Shown here: positions 6,063 through 13,384 of the stretch, in pieces
How positions within the stretch are numbered: the first letter of the stretch is position 1
How the letters are laid out: each line of letters opens with the position of its first letter
From: DASVHF01 sp036382695
Lineage (GTDB): Bacteria > Patescibacteriota > Microgenomatia > Woykebacterales > RBG-16-39-9b
Direction: 5' to 3'
Assembly (NCBI GenBank): GCA_036382695.1
Contig: DASVHF010000030.1
Span: 1-19,664 of the forward strand
Length of the DNA stretch: 19,664 bases
Program-made: the position numbers and the translations under genes
Notes under the pieces: model-generated
Told to the model about the DNA's origin: nothing
What the model saw: the letters and a program-made list of their open reading frames with translations, nothing else
Database searches by the model: none

Positions 6063-6395
6063 CTACCTTAAGCCTGCTTGCTCACGTATGAGGTGTACCG
6101 CGCGACGAGCCACCACGAGTAAATAGACGCCACACATTACCAGTGTGACTGAGACGAGAAATGGTATGAAGGGTTTTTGGCCGATCACCGCCCTAAATGT
6201 CTCTATGGCCCCGATGAATACCGCGACGAAGGATATCGCAGCTATACACGCCAACACCACCAGAGAAAATGTTTGGCGTGAGTTCAGCGACCTTGGGACA
6301 TAAACCTCCCCGTCGTCTGAATCATCTGGGAGGAAGCAGGTGCCACCTCCACCGATACGACGCGCATCGAGTCGGTCAGTTAGATTGCGTCTCAT
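6063..6395 (-). CDS. Small two-pass membrane protein, unknown
   Basis: This 110-residue protein has a polar N-terminal region (about 1-40) with a Gly-run and an acidic patch (DDSDDGE), followed by two hydrophobic segments (about 43-65 and 76-96) and a basic C-terminal tail. I recognise no family. ATG 6395 is preferred over the GTG three bases earlier because AAGGAGG (GGAGG at 6405-6401) is five bases from the ATG and only two from the GTG. It follows another two-pass small membrane gene by 29 bases, which itself follows rmuC. The SD sequence AAGGAGGTCGT is identical to that gene's. The sequence is richer in GC than the neighbouring large genes, consistent with acquired DNA. Confidence 0.7.
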   Translation of the reverse strand: MRRNLTDRLDARRIGGGGTCFLPDDSDDGEVYVPRSLNSRQTFSLVVLACIAAISFVAVFIGAIETFRAVIGQKPFIPFLVSVTLVMCGVYLLVVARRAVHLIREQAGLR

Positions 6396-6424
6396 CACGA
6401 CCTCCTTCTCTTTCGGCTAGATTC

Positions 6425-6664
6425 CTAAGACGACTCTCCGTTCCTTGCCCTCCTTGGGGAATGCTTTCCTATGAACCAGATGACAAAGTAGATCCAGTAG
6501 AGCAGCCAAGCGAAACCCCAGAAGACCTGCCATTTAGCCCTCTTGGGATGCAGCCACTTACCTGTCTCACGTTTTACCGCTATGGCTATCCCTATATGTG
6601 TCAGGATCGACCCCACAATCAGGACTAGCAGAATGACTGCTACTTCGATCGGTAGCCCATACAT
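6425..6664 (-). CDS. Small two-pass membrane protein, unknown
   Basis: This 79-residue protein has a first hydrophobic helix at about 5-30 (IEVAVILLVLIVGSIL), a basic loop (KRETGKWLHPKRAKW), a second Trp/Tyr-rich helix at about 45-66, and a basic tail ending RRARNGESS. It has no recognised family. The strong SD AAGGAGG (6676-6670) follows directly on the TAG of rmuC, so translation is coupled and the gene belongs to the rmuC transcript. The topology (two helices, positive loop) would suit a small regulator, phage-like holin or membrane-stress protein, but nothing in the sequence selects among these. Confidence 0.72.
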   Translation of the reverse strand: MYGLPIEVAVILLVLIVGSILTHIGIAIAVKRETGKWLHPKRAKWQVFWGFAWLLYWIYFVIWFIGKHSPRRARNGESS

Positions 6665-6676
6665 GACGACCTCCTT

Positions 6677-7729
6677 CTAGGTTTCTTCCGTGATCTCTTC
6701 TGCTTCTCCGATTGGCGATGGTTCAGGCTCTTCGAGAACCGGTGTTTCCGTTTTTCCTTTCAAACCACCAGCTGTATCGATCTTAGAGTGTAAAGAAATA
6801 TAGCGGGAGTTGACAAGATCAGAAGTATTTTTGGTATCGTTGATATGTTTGGTGAGGACGCGGAGGGCCTCGCCAAATTTTTCGCTGTCGCCTTTTATTC
6901 CGCGCGGCGCCGCCAAGATGCTTCGGGCTCGCTCTTCAATTTTCTTGCCTTCAAAACTCATCAAAATCGCCCGCATGTAAGCATAAAAAGTGGAGGGGGA
7001 AACCGGTAAGACTCTTTTTTTGTGGGCGTAATCAGAAAGCTCCGGTATATTGCTCATAATCTCATAATAAACCGGTTCGCTCGGAATATACATCAGAGCA
7101 TAATCGATCGTCCCTTCTTCCGGCAAAATGTATTTGCGGGCAATATCATCGATGTGTTTTTTTACATCGCGGATAAATTCTTTTTCGAAACCTTTCTTCT
7201 CCGCTTCTACTTCAGCCTTCATCATTTCTTTGAAATTTTCCATCGGGAATTTGGAATCAATGGGGATGATTCCAGCTTCTGTTTTAATCGCGGCGTCAAC
7301 TATCTCGCCGCTGCGAAATCGATATTGAAGATGAAAACTTTCTTTTGGTAAAAACTGTCCGAGGAGTTCGCGCAAGACTTGTTCGCCGATATTGCCGCGA
7401 AGTTTTGGACTACGGAGAAATTCTTGGAACTCTTTTAGCGAGTGGCCAATCTCGGTCACTTCGCCTACCTGCTTTCCAACCGAACCGATTACTTTCGCCG
7501 CATTATCAAGCCGCTCATTAATCGCTTTATTCGTTGCTTCCAATCTTTGCTGCAAAGTCTCGGTGTTTTTATCGACGCTACTTCTCATCTCCCCCAGCCA
7601 TTTCATTAAAATTTCGCTGGATTTATCTTTTTCTTTCTCTTCCCGCAAAGACTGCAGTTGGCGAAAGAAGAAAATAAAGCCGACGGCAATAATACCAATC
7701 AATATTAAAATCAAAGTCTCCTGATTCAT
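6677..7729 (-). CDS. rmuC: DNA recombination protein RmuC
   Basis: This 350-residue protein matches the RmuC family. It has an N-terminal membrane helix (about 4-22), a long charged coiled coil (about 23-105), and the conserved core LRGNIGEQVLRELL (110-123), followed by the DAAIKTEAGIIPIDSKFPMENF region (145-166) where the restriction-endonuclease-like fold carries its Asp and Lys residues. Further conserved segments include YALMYIPSEPVYYEI and VLPVSPSTFYAYMRAI. RmuC limits DNA inversion and rearrangement at short repeats, apparently by processing DNA at the membrane. The acidic C-terminal tail (after about 325) is not conserved. First gene of a minus-strand operon with two small membrane proteins, and divergent from the membrane gene at 7802. 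Confidence 0.92.
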   Translation of the reverse strand: MNQETLILILIGIIAVGFIFFFRQLQSLREEKEKDKSSEILMKWLGEMRSSVDKNTETLQQRLEATNKAINERLDNAAKVIGSVGKQVGEVTEIGHSLKEFQEFLRSPKLRGNIGEQVLRELLGQFLPKESFHLQYRFRSGEIVDAAIKTEAGIIPIDSKFPMENFKEMMKAEVEAEKKGFEKEFIRDVKKHIDDIARKYILPEEGTIDYALMYIPSEPVYYEIMSNIPELSDYAHKKRVLPVSPSTFYAYMRAILMSFEGKKIEERARSILAAPRGIKGDSEKFGEALRVLTKHINDTKNTSDLVNSRYISLHSKIDTAGGLKGKTETPVLEEPEPSPIGEAEEITEET

Positions 7730-7741
7730 AAAAGCTACCTA

Positions 7742-7770
7742 ATCTTAACAAGAAATATTTTAGTTGTAAA
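7742..7770 (-). promoter_or_regulatory. rmuC promoter
   Basis: TTTACA (7770-7765), exactly 17 bases, TAAGAT (7747-7742), then 12 bases to the ATG. The predicted leader is about six bases, again without an SD. Its -35 box occupies almost the same bases as the -35 box of the divergent promoter for the gene at 7802. Confidence 0.6.
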
Positions 7771-7792
7771 CCAAAGCGGTTGTGGCTAAAAT
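7764..7792 (+). promoter_or_regulatory. Promoter of the gene at 7802 (leaderless type)
   Basis: TTGTAA (7764-7769), 17 bases, TAAAAT (7787-7792), nine bases, ATG. It matches the hexamer and spacing of the promoters at 239, 5970 (minus) and 8271. It overlaps the rmuC promoter head to head, so polymerase probably cannot sit on both at once. Confidence 0.65.
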
Positions 7793-7801
7793 GTTAGTTG
7801 G

Positions 7802-8194
7802 ATGGTAGTTTTACTCGCTCTAACTTTTTTATTAGCTGCTGCTTCTTGGATATTCTCCGCTTATATTGTTTGGTACATCCCACCCAAAATAGATAACGCT
7901 CTCGTCATCTCCAATCTAGTTTATTTTTTTCTCTTTGGCACCTTAGCTTTAGCTCTCACAGCTAGTTTGGTTTTTTACTTGTTTGGCAGTTTTTTCCAAC
8001 TAAAAATTCACGGTGTGGGTAGGGAGCCAACACTAAAAAGATTGTTTCTTAGATCTGCCAGACGTGGCTTTTTATTAGCCTTATTAATAAGTGCAACTAT
8101 TGCTCTCAATGTTTTTAATCTTTTAAATTTACTAAACGCCGCTTTAGTAATCGGAATTATCCTTTTGGCGGAGATATACTTTTCTGGTAGATAA
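7802..8194 (+). CDS. Small four-pass membrane protein, unknown
   Basis: This 130-residue, strongly hydrophobic protein has four predicted membrane segments (about 2-26, 38-64, 88-105 and 108-127). Between the second and third lies a basic loop (KIHGVGREPTLKRLFLRSARRG) that should face the cytoplasm. Membrane segment 1 ends IVWYIPP. I do not recognise a named family; it resembles the short conserved hypothetical membrane proteins common in CPR genomes. The ATG is placed by the TAAAAT-N9-ATG promoter. It stands alone, divergent from rmuC and 76 bases before metG, which has its own promoter. Confidence 0.75.
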   Translation: MVVLLALTFLLAAASWIFSAYIVWYIPPKIDNALVISNLVYFFLFGTLALALTASLVFYLFGSFFQLKIHGVGREPTLKRLFLRSARRGFLLALLISATIALNVFNLLNLLNAALVIGIILLAEIYFSGR

Positions 8195-8230
8195 CTATAG
8201 GATTTTAAATTTGGATGTTAATTAAAAATT

Positions 8231-8261
8231 TTGTAGGTAAGTTGCTATTTAGAGTTAAAAT
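8231..8261 (+). promoter_or_regulatory. metG promoter (leaderless type)
   Basis: TAAAAT (8256-8261) precedes the metG ATG by exactly nine bases. The -35 box is poor: TTGTAG at 8231-8236 with a long 19-base spacer is the best candidate. AGTAGG between box and start is a weak SD at most. Confidence 0.5.
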
Positions 8262-8270
8262 AGTAGGACC

Positions 8271-9698
8271 ATGAACAAAGTTAAAAAATTCTTTGTGACA
8301 ACCCCCATATATTATATAAACGACGTGCCTCATATTGGCCACGCCTATACTACCTTTGCTGCCGATATTTTAGCTGGATACCACAGACAGGTTGGTGATG
8401 ATACCTTCTTTCTTACAGGTATAGATGAAAACTCTCAAAAAACTGTACTTGCAGCAGAGAACGCAAAAAAGGAAATCAAGGGATACACGGACGAGCTGGC
8501 CAAAAAATGGAAATCCACTTGGAAAAAACTGGGCATCTCCAACGATGATTTTATCCGAACTACACAGCCTCGGCATGTCAAAGTCGTTCAAGAAATTTTT
8601 AAAAAAATTGCTGATAATGGTGATCTTTACAAAGGAAAATATGAAGGTCTTTATTGCGTTGGTCACGAAGCTTTTTTGAAAGAAGACGATCTGGACGAAA
8701 AAGGCCTTTGCCCCGATCACCAAACTAAACCAGAAAAGATTGTTGAAGACAATTACTTCTTCCGCTTATCGAAGTATCAAGATGCGCTGGTCAAGCACTT
8801 CACGAAAAACCCTAAATTTGTTGAACCAAAGGAGCGCTACAACGAGATTTTTAATTTTATAAAGGGGGGTTTGCAGGATATCTCCGTCACCCGCGAAACC
8901 CAAAAATGGGGGATTCCAGCGCCAAATGATCCAAGGCAGGTGATTTATGTTTGGTTTGATGCTTTGATCAACTATATTTCGGCGGATCCGAGCAAATGGC
9001 CGGCTGATGTTCACATTATCGGTAAGGACATCCTGCGTTTCCACGCCGTCATTTGGCCGGCAATGTTGCTTTCAGCTGGACACCCACTGCCAAAGAAAAT
9101 TTTTGCCCATGGATTCTTCACTGTTGATGGAGTGAAAATCTCCAAATCCCTTGGCAACGCTATTGATCCCCTAGCGATTTCCGAAAAATACGGCGTCGAT
9201 GCTTTGCGCTACTTCCTTTTCAAAGAAATTCCTTTTGGCAACGACGGCGACTTTTCTTTCAAGCGCCTTGAGGAAGTTTACAACGCCGACCTCGCTAATG
9301 GTTTAGGCAATCTAGTCGCCCGCGTCGCCAAACTTTGCGAAAATTCAGGCGAGAGGTACACTATACATGAGGTGGGAAACCCCCTCGCCAATCCAACTGG
9401 GGACCGAGAAAAAAGGATTATTGAGTATTTAGAAAAATTATATTTTAAAGATGTGCTCGATTTGATTTGGCTTGAGGTAACCGAACTTGACCAAACTATT
9501 GATAAAGAGCAGCCCTGGGTTCTACTGAAGAAGAGTAAAAAAGATGCTCATTATTTGCTACAGCGACTGTTGCTACGGTTAGAAAAGGTTGGTAAATTAG
9601 TAGCCCCTTTCTTACCAGAAACTTCCGCCAAAATCGCCCAACAATTCACCGGCCCCAAAATAAAATCGGCCAAACCCCTTTTCCCGAGAATACAATGA
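8271..9698 (+). CDS. metG: Methionyl-tRNA synthetase, short form
   Basis: This class Ia synthetase charges tRNA-Met. HIGH is present as HIGH at 21-24 and KMSKS as KISKS at 289-293, with the linking motifs TGIDENSQK (49-57) and YVWFDALINYI (226-236). The connective insertion carries one zinc-knuckle-like pair, C129-x2-H132 and C147-x2-H150, instead of the more usual cysteine-rich knuckle. The DNYFFRLSKYQ and RETQKWGIP segments are typical of the bacterial type. At 475 residues it lacks the C-terminal EMAP/Trbp-like tRNA-binding and dimerisation domain of the E. coli enzyme (677). It ends at TGA overlapping the tatD ATG (ATGA), so TGA is a stop codon here. Confidence 0.96.
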   Translation: MNKVKKFFVTTPIYYINDVPHIGHAYTTFAADILAGYHRQVGDDTFFLTGIDENSQKTVLAAENAKKEIKGYTDELAKKWKSTWKKLGISNDDFIRTTQPRHVKVVQEIFKKIADNGDLYKGKYEGLYCVGHEAFLKEDDLDEKGLCPDHQTKPEKIVEDNYFFRLSKYQDALVKHFTKNPKFVEPKERYNEIFNFIKGGLQDISVTRETQKWGIPAPNDPRQVIYVWFDALINYISADPSKWPADVHIIGKDILRFHAVIWPAMLLSAGHPLPKKIFAHGFFTVDGVKISKSLGNAIDPLAISEKYGVDALRYFLFKEIPFGNDGDFSFKRLEEVYNADLANGLGNLVARVAKLCENSGERYTIHEVGNPLANPTGDREKRIIEYLEKLYFKDVLDLIWLEVTELDQTIDKEQPWVLLKKSKKDAHYLLQRLLLRLEKVGKLVAPFLPETSAKIAQQFTGPKIKSAKPLFPRIQ

Positions 9699-10468
9699 AA
9701 CTCATCGACACTCATGCTCACCTACAATTTAAAGCCTACGACCCGGACCGGGACGAGGTTGTGAAACGAAACTCGGAAGAGCTAGCGGCGGTGATAAATG
9801 TTGGAACAAATTTAGATACCAGCGAGAAAGCGGTTGGTTTGGTTGAAACGGTTCCCAATTTTTACGCCGCGGTTGGTCTCCACCCCCATCACGCTGACCA
9901 ATGGAATAACAAAACTCTTTCGGAGCTGGAAACTTTAGCCAAAAATGAAAAGGTCGTGGCAATCGGCGAAGTTGGTTTGGATAAACACCACTACGAAGGC
10001 TACCCCAAACCAGATTTGGAATCTCAAGCTAAAATCCTCCATCAACAAATCGAGCTCGCCAAGAAATTAAAGCTTCCGGTAATTTTCCATTGCCGCGACG
10101 CGTATGATGAGCTTTTTGACCAAGTTAAAAAATATAGTAGCAAAATAATGGGTGTCGTCCATTGCTTCATGGGAAGCTGGGAACAGGCAAAGAAGTTCTT
10201 GGACTTTGGCTTCTACATTTCTTTTACTGGTAACATTACCTACAAGGGAAACGGTTATATACGCGAAATTGCTAAGAAAGTCCCGGAAGATAGAATACTA
10301 ACCGAGACCGATGCTCCTTATCTTTCACCTCAAGAACGTCGTGGCATGAGAAACGAACCTGTCTATGTTAAAATGGTGGCAGCGCAAATTACTACTTGCA
10401 GAAATTGGAGTTTAGAAAAAACTACAGCTATCACTACCCAAAATGCGAAAAGTTTATTTAAAATTTAA
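9695..10468 (+). CDS. tatD: TatD-family metal-dependent DNase
   Basis: This 257-residue TIM-barrel hydrolase has every expected metal ligand: D-T-H-A-H (H7, H9), GEVGLD (E92), FHCRD (H132), VVHCF (H156) and TETDAPY (D206), plus GLHPHH at 61-66. Family members are 3'-5' exonucleases for single-stranded DNA and RNA and also D-tyrosyl-type hydrolases in some annotations; repair or RNA turnover is likely. Full length for the family (about 260). The start overlaps the metG stop by four bases, giving translational coupling, a gene pair seen in many bacteria. The GT2 gene begins three bases after its stop. Confidence 0.95.
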   Translation: MKLIDTHAHLQFKAYDPDRDEVVKRNSEELAAVINVGTNLDTSEKAVGLVETVPNFYAAVGLHPHHADQWNNKTLSELETLAKNEKVVAIGEVGLDKHHYEGYPKPDLESQAKILHQQIELAKKLKLPVIFHCRDAYDELFDQVKKYSSKIMGVVHCFMGSWEQAKKFLDFGFYISFTGNITYKGNGYIREIAKKVPEDRILTETDAPYLSPQERRGMRNEPVYVKMVAAQITTCRNWSLEKTTAITTQNAKSLFKI

Positions 10469-10471
10469 CTC

Positions 10472-11968
10472 ATGAGCAGTACAAAAAACAGCAAAAATAA
10501 TTTCCTAAGAAGAACCTTCGAGATCCTCCCAACCGTTCTTTCACTAGCACTTCTGTCTTCACCTTTTTGGGCATCTTTTTTATGGCCGTATGCAGTAGCT
10601 TATTTCATCATTTTCTTTGACATTTACTTCTTTTACCGAGCCGCTCTCCTTGGTATCAATTCGGTGAGGGGTTATTTCAAAATTAAAAAGATAAGCCGCC
10701 TAGATTGGTTTGGAAAAATTAAAAGCGAGTCTCTTGCGTGGCAAAAACTTCGCCACGTTGTCATAATCCCTACTTACAAAGAACCGAAAGAAATTTTAGA
10801 ACGAACCCTTACGTTTTTATCCGAGCAAGAATTCCCGACTAAACAAATTGATGTTTGTTTGGCCACCGAAGGAAGAGAGGAAGGAGTACTAGAAAAAGCT
10901 GGTGGCTTGAAGCGTCAATTTGGGCCATACTTTGGCAATTTTTGGATCACTCAACACACTTTCAAACTAGGAGAAGTCGCTGGAAAATCTTCCAACCTTG
11001 CTTATGCAAGTAAAGAAATTAGAAAATTCATCGAAAAAGCTAGCTATAGCAAAGACTTTATAACTGTTACTAGCTGTGACGCAGATGTTTGCCTCCATCC
11101 TAAATATTTTGCGGCTTTAAGCTATCAGTTTCTGAAGAACGAAAAACCTTACAACAAATTTTGGCAGGCGGCGATTTTGTTTTACAACAATATTTGGCGG
11201 GTTCCAATATTTGTACGGATAGTCCATACGATTTACTCAATTAACGGAATTGCGCAGCTGTTAAGCCCTGGGTCCAATTTTAATTACTCTACCTACACAA
11301 CTAGTTGGAGGCTTCTTGAAAAAAGCGGTTTTTGGGACGTGGATGTGGTTTCGGAAGACTGGCATCTGTTCTTCAAAGCTTTTTTCGCCTCTCGCGGTGA
11401 CGTGGAACTTGAATCTGTTTACCTACCCCTTTATGCTGACGCTGTAGAGGGTCAAACTTATTGGGAGAGTTTAAAGGCACAGTATGTGCAAAATCGACGT
11501 TGGGCTTGGGGAGTAACTGATATTTCCTATGCGCTAACCAGGTTTTTAGAACTAAGGAAAAAATTTCCTGTTGCCGCTTTTGTCGCCAGATTCCTCCGTG
11601 CAGCAGAGCAACATGTCCTTTGGCCGGTGAATTGGTGGATTATTACGTTAGGTGCCATCCTACCACCCTTTTTGAATCCTTCTTTCCGTTACACTACGCT
11701 TGGATTTAACTTACCGAAAATCTCAAGTTTTATATTAACTCTGTGCGCAATCTTTTTCCTTTTTGTAATAATTGTTGATTTCCTTATGAAACCGCCCCGG
11801 CCAGAACACTTTAAAAAGAGATTGTTGCCTCTCACAGTTATCCAGTACTTACTAATGCCGGTAACTGCTTTCTTTTTTTCGTCTTTGCCTGGGATGGACG
11901 CTCACACCCGCCTGCTACTTGGTAAACGCCTAGAGTACAAGGTCACTGAGAAGATTATAAAGACTTAA
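10472..11968 (+). CDS. Processive-type family 2 glycosyltransferase, membrane-bound (cellulose-synthase-like)
   Basis: The 498-residue protein has membrane helices at the N terminus (about 16-60), a GT2 catalytic domain (about 93-350), then three or four more helices (about 380-475). Catalytic markers: VVIIPTYKEPKEIL (nucleotide side, about 96-109), SCDADVCLHP with D203 and D205 (the DxD metal site), SEDWHLF (E295/D296, the catalytic base) and QNRRWAWG (340-347), the Q-x2-RW motif of processive enzymes such as BcsA and hyaluronan synthase. It probably makes or extends a polysaccharide from a nucleotide sugar at the inner face and may pass it outward. No PilZ domain or BcsB partner is present. 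The sugar cannot be told. It follows tatD by three bases with no SD and starts the envelope-glycan cluster. Confidence 0.85.
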   Translation: MSSTKNSKNNFLRRTFEILPTVLSLALLSSPFWASFLWPYAVAYFIIFFDIYFFYRAALLGINSVRGYFKIKKISRLDWFGKIKSESLAWQKLRHVVIIPTYKEPKEILERTLTFLSEQEFPTKQIDVCLATEGREEGVLEKAGGLKRQFGPYFGNFWITQHTFKLGEVAGKSSNLAYASKEIRKFIEKASYSKDFITVTSCDADVCLHPKYFAALSYQFLKNEKPYNKFWQAAILFYNNIWRVPIFVRIVHTIYSINGIAQLLSPGSNFNYSTYTTSWRLLEKSGFWDVDVVSEDWHLFFKAFFASRGDVELESVYLPLYADAVEGQTYWESLKAQYVQNRRWAWGVTDISYALTRFLELRKKFPVAAFVARFLRAAEQHVLWPVNWWIITLGAILPPFLNPSFRYTTLGFNLPKISSFILTLCAIFFLFVIIVDFLMKPPRPEHFKKRLLPLTVIQYLLMPVTAFFFSSLPGMDAHTRLLLGKRLEYKVTEKIIKT

Positions 11969-12014
11969 GGTAACAACCTCACAACCATTTCATAATCTTT
12001 CTTTTAAAAACTTC

Positions 12015-12043
12015 TTGCAAACCTATACCTATCCTGCAATACT
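12015..12043 (+). promoter_or_regulatory. Possible internal promoter for the GT-C genes
   Basis: TTGCAA (12015-12020), 17 bases and AATACT (12038-12043) lie in the only sizeable gap (89 bases) of the glycan cluster, 14 bases before the next ATG. The match is moderate; read-through from the metG promoter is equally possible. Confidence 0.4.
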
Positions 12044-12057
12044 GGTGGATTAACAGA

Positions 12058-13380
12058 ATGTTTTTGATTCTATCTCAAAATTATTTAACCAGAGGCTTCT
12101 GGGGTGATGAGGCTTGGACTTCTTTAATTTCACAACTACCTTACGCTCAAATGATTAAGGCAACGGCCGCTGATACCCATCCGCCTGCTTATTACACGGT
12201 AGTTGGGTTGATTTACAAATTTTTGCCTTCTACAGAAGTCGTCACTAGATCAGTCTCCATATTTTTTTATTTAGCAACAGCCTTTTTAGTTTACAAACTA
12301 GCATCAGAATTCAAGAGTCATGTGTTCGGTTTACTTTCAACTGTTGTAGTTTTGGTAAATCCAATCTTTTTTACTTATGCATTCGAAGCACGAAGCTATG
12401 TAATGCTGGCTTTTGCGGCAACGGGTTCAATCTACTTTTTAATAAGACTTTCGAAAAAATTTAATTTGGGAAGTGTGTTTTATTTTCTATTCTTTTCAAC
12501 ATTAGGGCTTTACACCCATCATTATATGATCTTTACTTTAGCAGCCCAAGCGCTGTATCTAATACTTTTTGACCGGAAAATCTTATTCAAGATAATCACT
12601 TTATACATAATTGTGGCAATTTTATATCTACCTTGGATTCCGATTTTAATCTCTCAGCTTGATTTTTCCAGGTCAGTATTGGATTGGATACCACCTGTAA
12701 CTGTTCGAACGTTTCTTGAGACAGTTAGCACGATAATCGGCGGCCACTCCATGATGTACCAGCCTTTGTTAACCATCCTATCGACGACAATTTTGTTGAT
12801 CGGCCTCGCCCAATGCGCTTTTAAGAAACCTTTTGAAAAACCTTACCTCTTAATAGGTCTTTGGGCGACAGTTCCTTTTATCTTAGCAGCGCTACCTGGA
12901 CTTACAGTTGAAGGTGTGAAACTACCATTCTCAACAATCTTTTATCATCGGTATTTGATACCAATGGCAGTACCCATATCGATGCTGTTAGTATATATAA
13001 GTTTAAGGTATTCAAAATCATTACTTCTATTGCCTTTCGCCGCGATCATTATTTTAAGCACGGCTGCTAACTTTGCAACCTTCCATCAATATCCAAAAAC
13101 TTTTAAACAAATCTATGTGGCTGAAATTGTACCTAATATAAAACCAGCCGATAAAATCGTGACTGTCTCGGGATCATTTGCTGAGGTGGTGTACTATAGA
13201 GACAAAAACAACCTAAAAAATGGCGTTTTCGTATTACCAGAGAGCTTAAAACAAAACCCCGATAAAAGACTGCTTGGTGCCTATGTAGAAAATGGCGTTG
13301 TGGAAATAGGCGAGTCTCCAGTCGGCCGTTATTTTGAATTGGGCCCTGGTCCAAGCTTAGAGATCAAAGTTAAAAAATAA
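12058..13380 (+). CDS. GT-C membrane glycosyltransferase (GT39/ArnT/PMT-like)
   Basis: A 440-residue polytopic protein with about nine to eleven membrane segments and the GT-C signatures GDEAW (16-20, acidic catalytic pair D17/E18 in the first outer loop) and ADTHPPAYY (38-46), the HPP motif of protein-mannosyltransferase-like enzymes. Such enzymes take a sugar from polyprenyl phosphate and add it to lipid, protein or glycan on the outer face. A soluble C-terminal part (about 345-440) follows the membrane region. Oddity: only 15 residues precede GDEAW, too few for a full first helix. The frame stays open upstream to 11974 with hydrophobic codons but no ATG, GTG or TTG, so the start may be a rare codon or the helix may be truncated. 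Five bases separate it from the next GT-C gene. Confidence 0.8.
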   Translation: MFLILSQNYLTRGFWGDEAWTSLISQLPYAQMIKATAADTHPPAYYTVVGLIYKFLPSTEVVTRSVSIFFYLATAFLVYKLASEFKSHVFGLLSTVVVLVNPIFFTYAFEARSYVMLAFAATGSIYFLIRLSKKFNLGSVFYFLFFSTLGLYTHHYMIFTLAAQALYLILFDRKILFKIITLYIIVAILYLPWIPILISQLDFSRSVLDWIPPVTVRTFLETVSTIIGGHSMMYQPLLTILSTTILLIGLAQCAFKKPFEKPYLLIGLWATVPFILAALPGLTVEGVKLPFSTIFYHRYLIPMAVPISMLLVYISLRYSKSLLLLPFAAIIILSTAANFATFHQYPKTFKQIYVAEIVPNIKPADKIVTVSGSFAEVVYYRDKNNLKNGVFVLPESLKQNPDKRLLGAYVENGVVEIGESPVGRYFELGPGPSLEIKVKK

Positions 13381-13384
13381 GAAG

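Noticed and set aside
6269..6628. 119-codon plus-strand frame opposite the two small genes
   Set aside because: It is antisense to two SD-led frames that end and start neatly in an operon, and its translation has no recognisable domain or membrane pattern.
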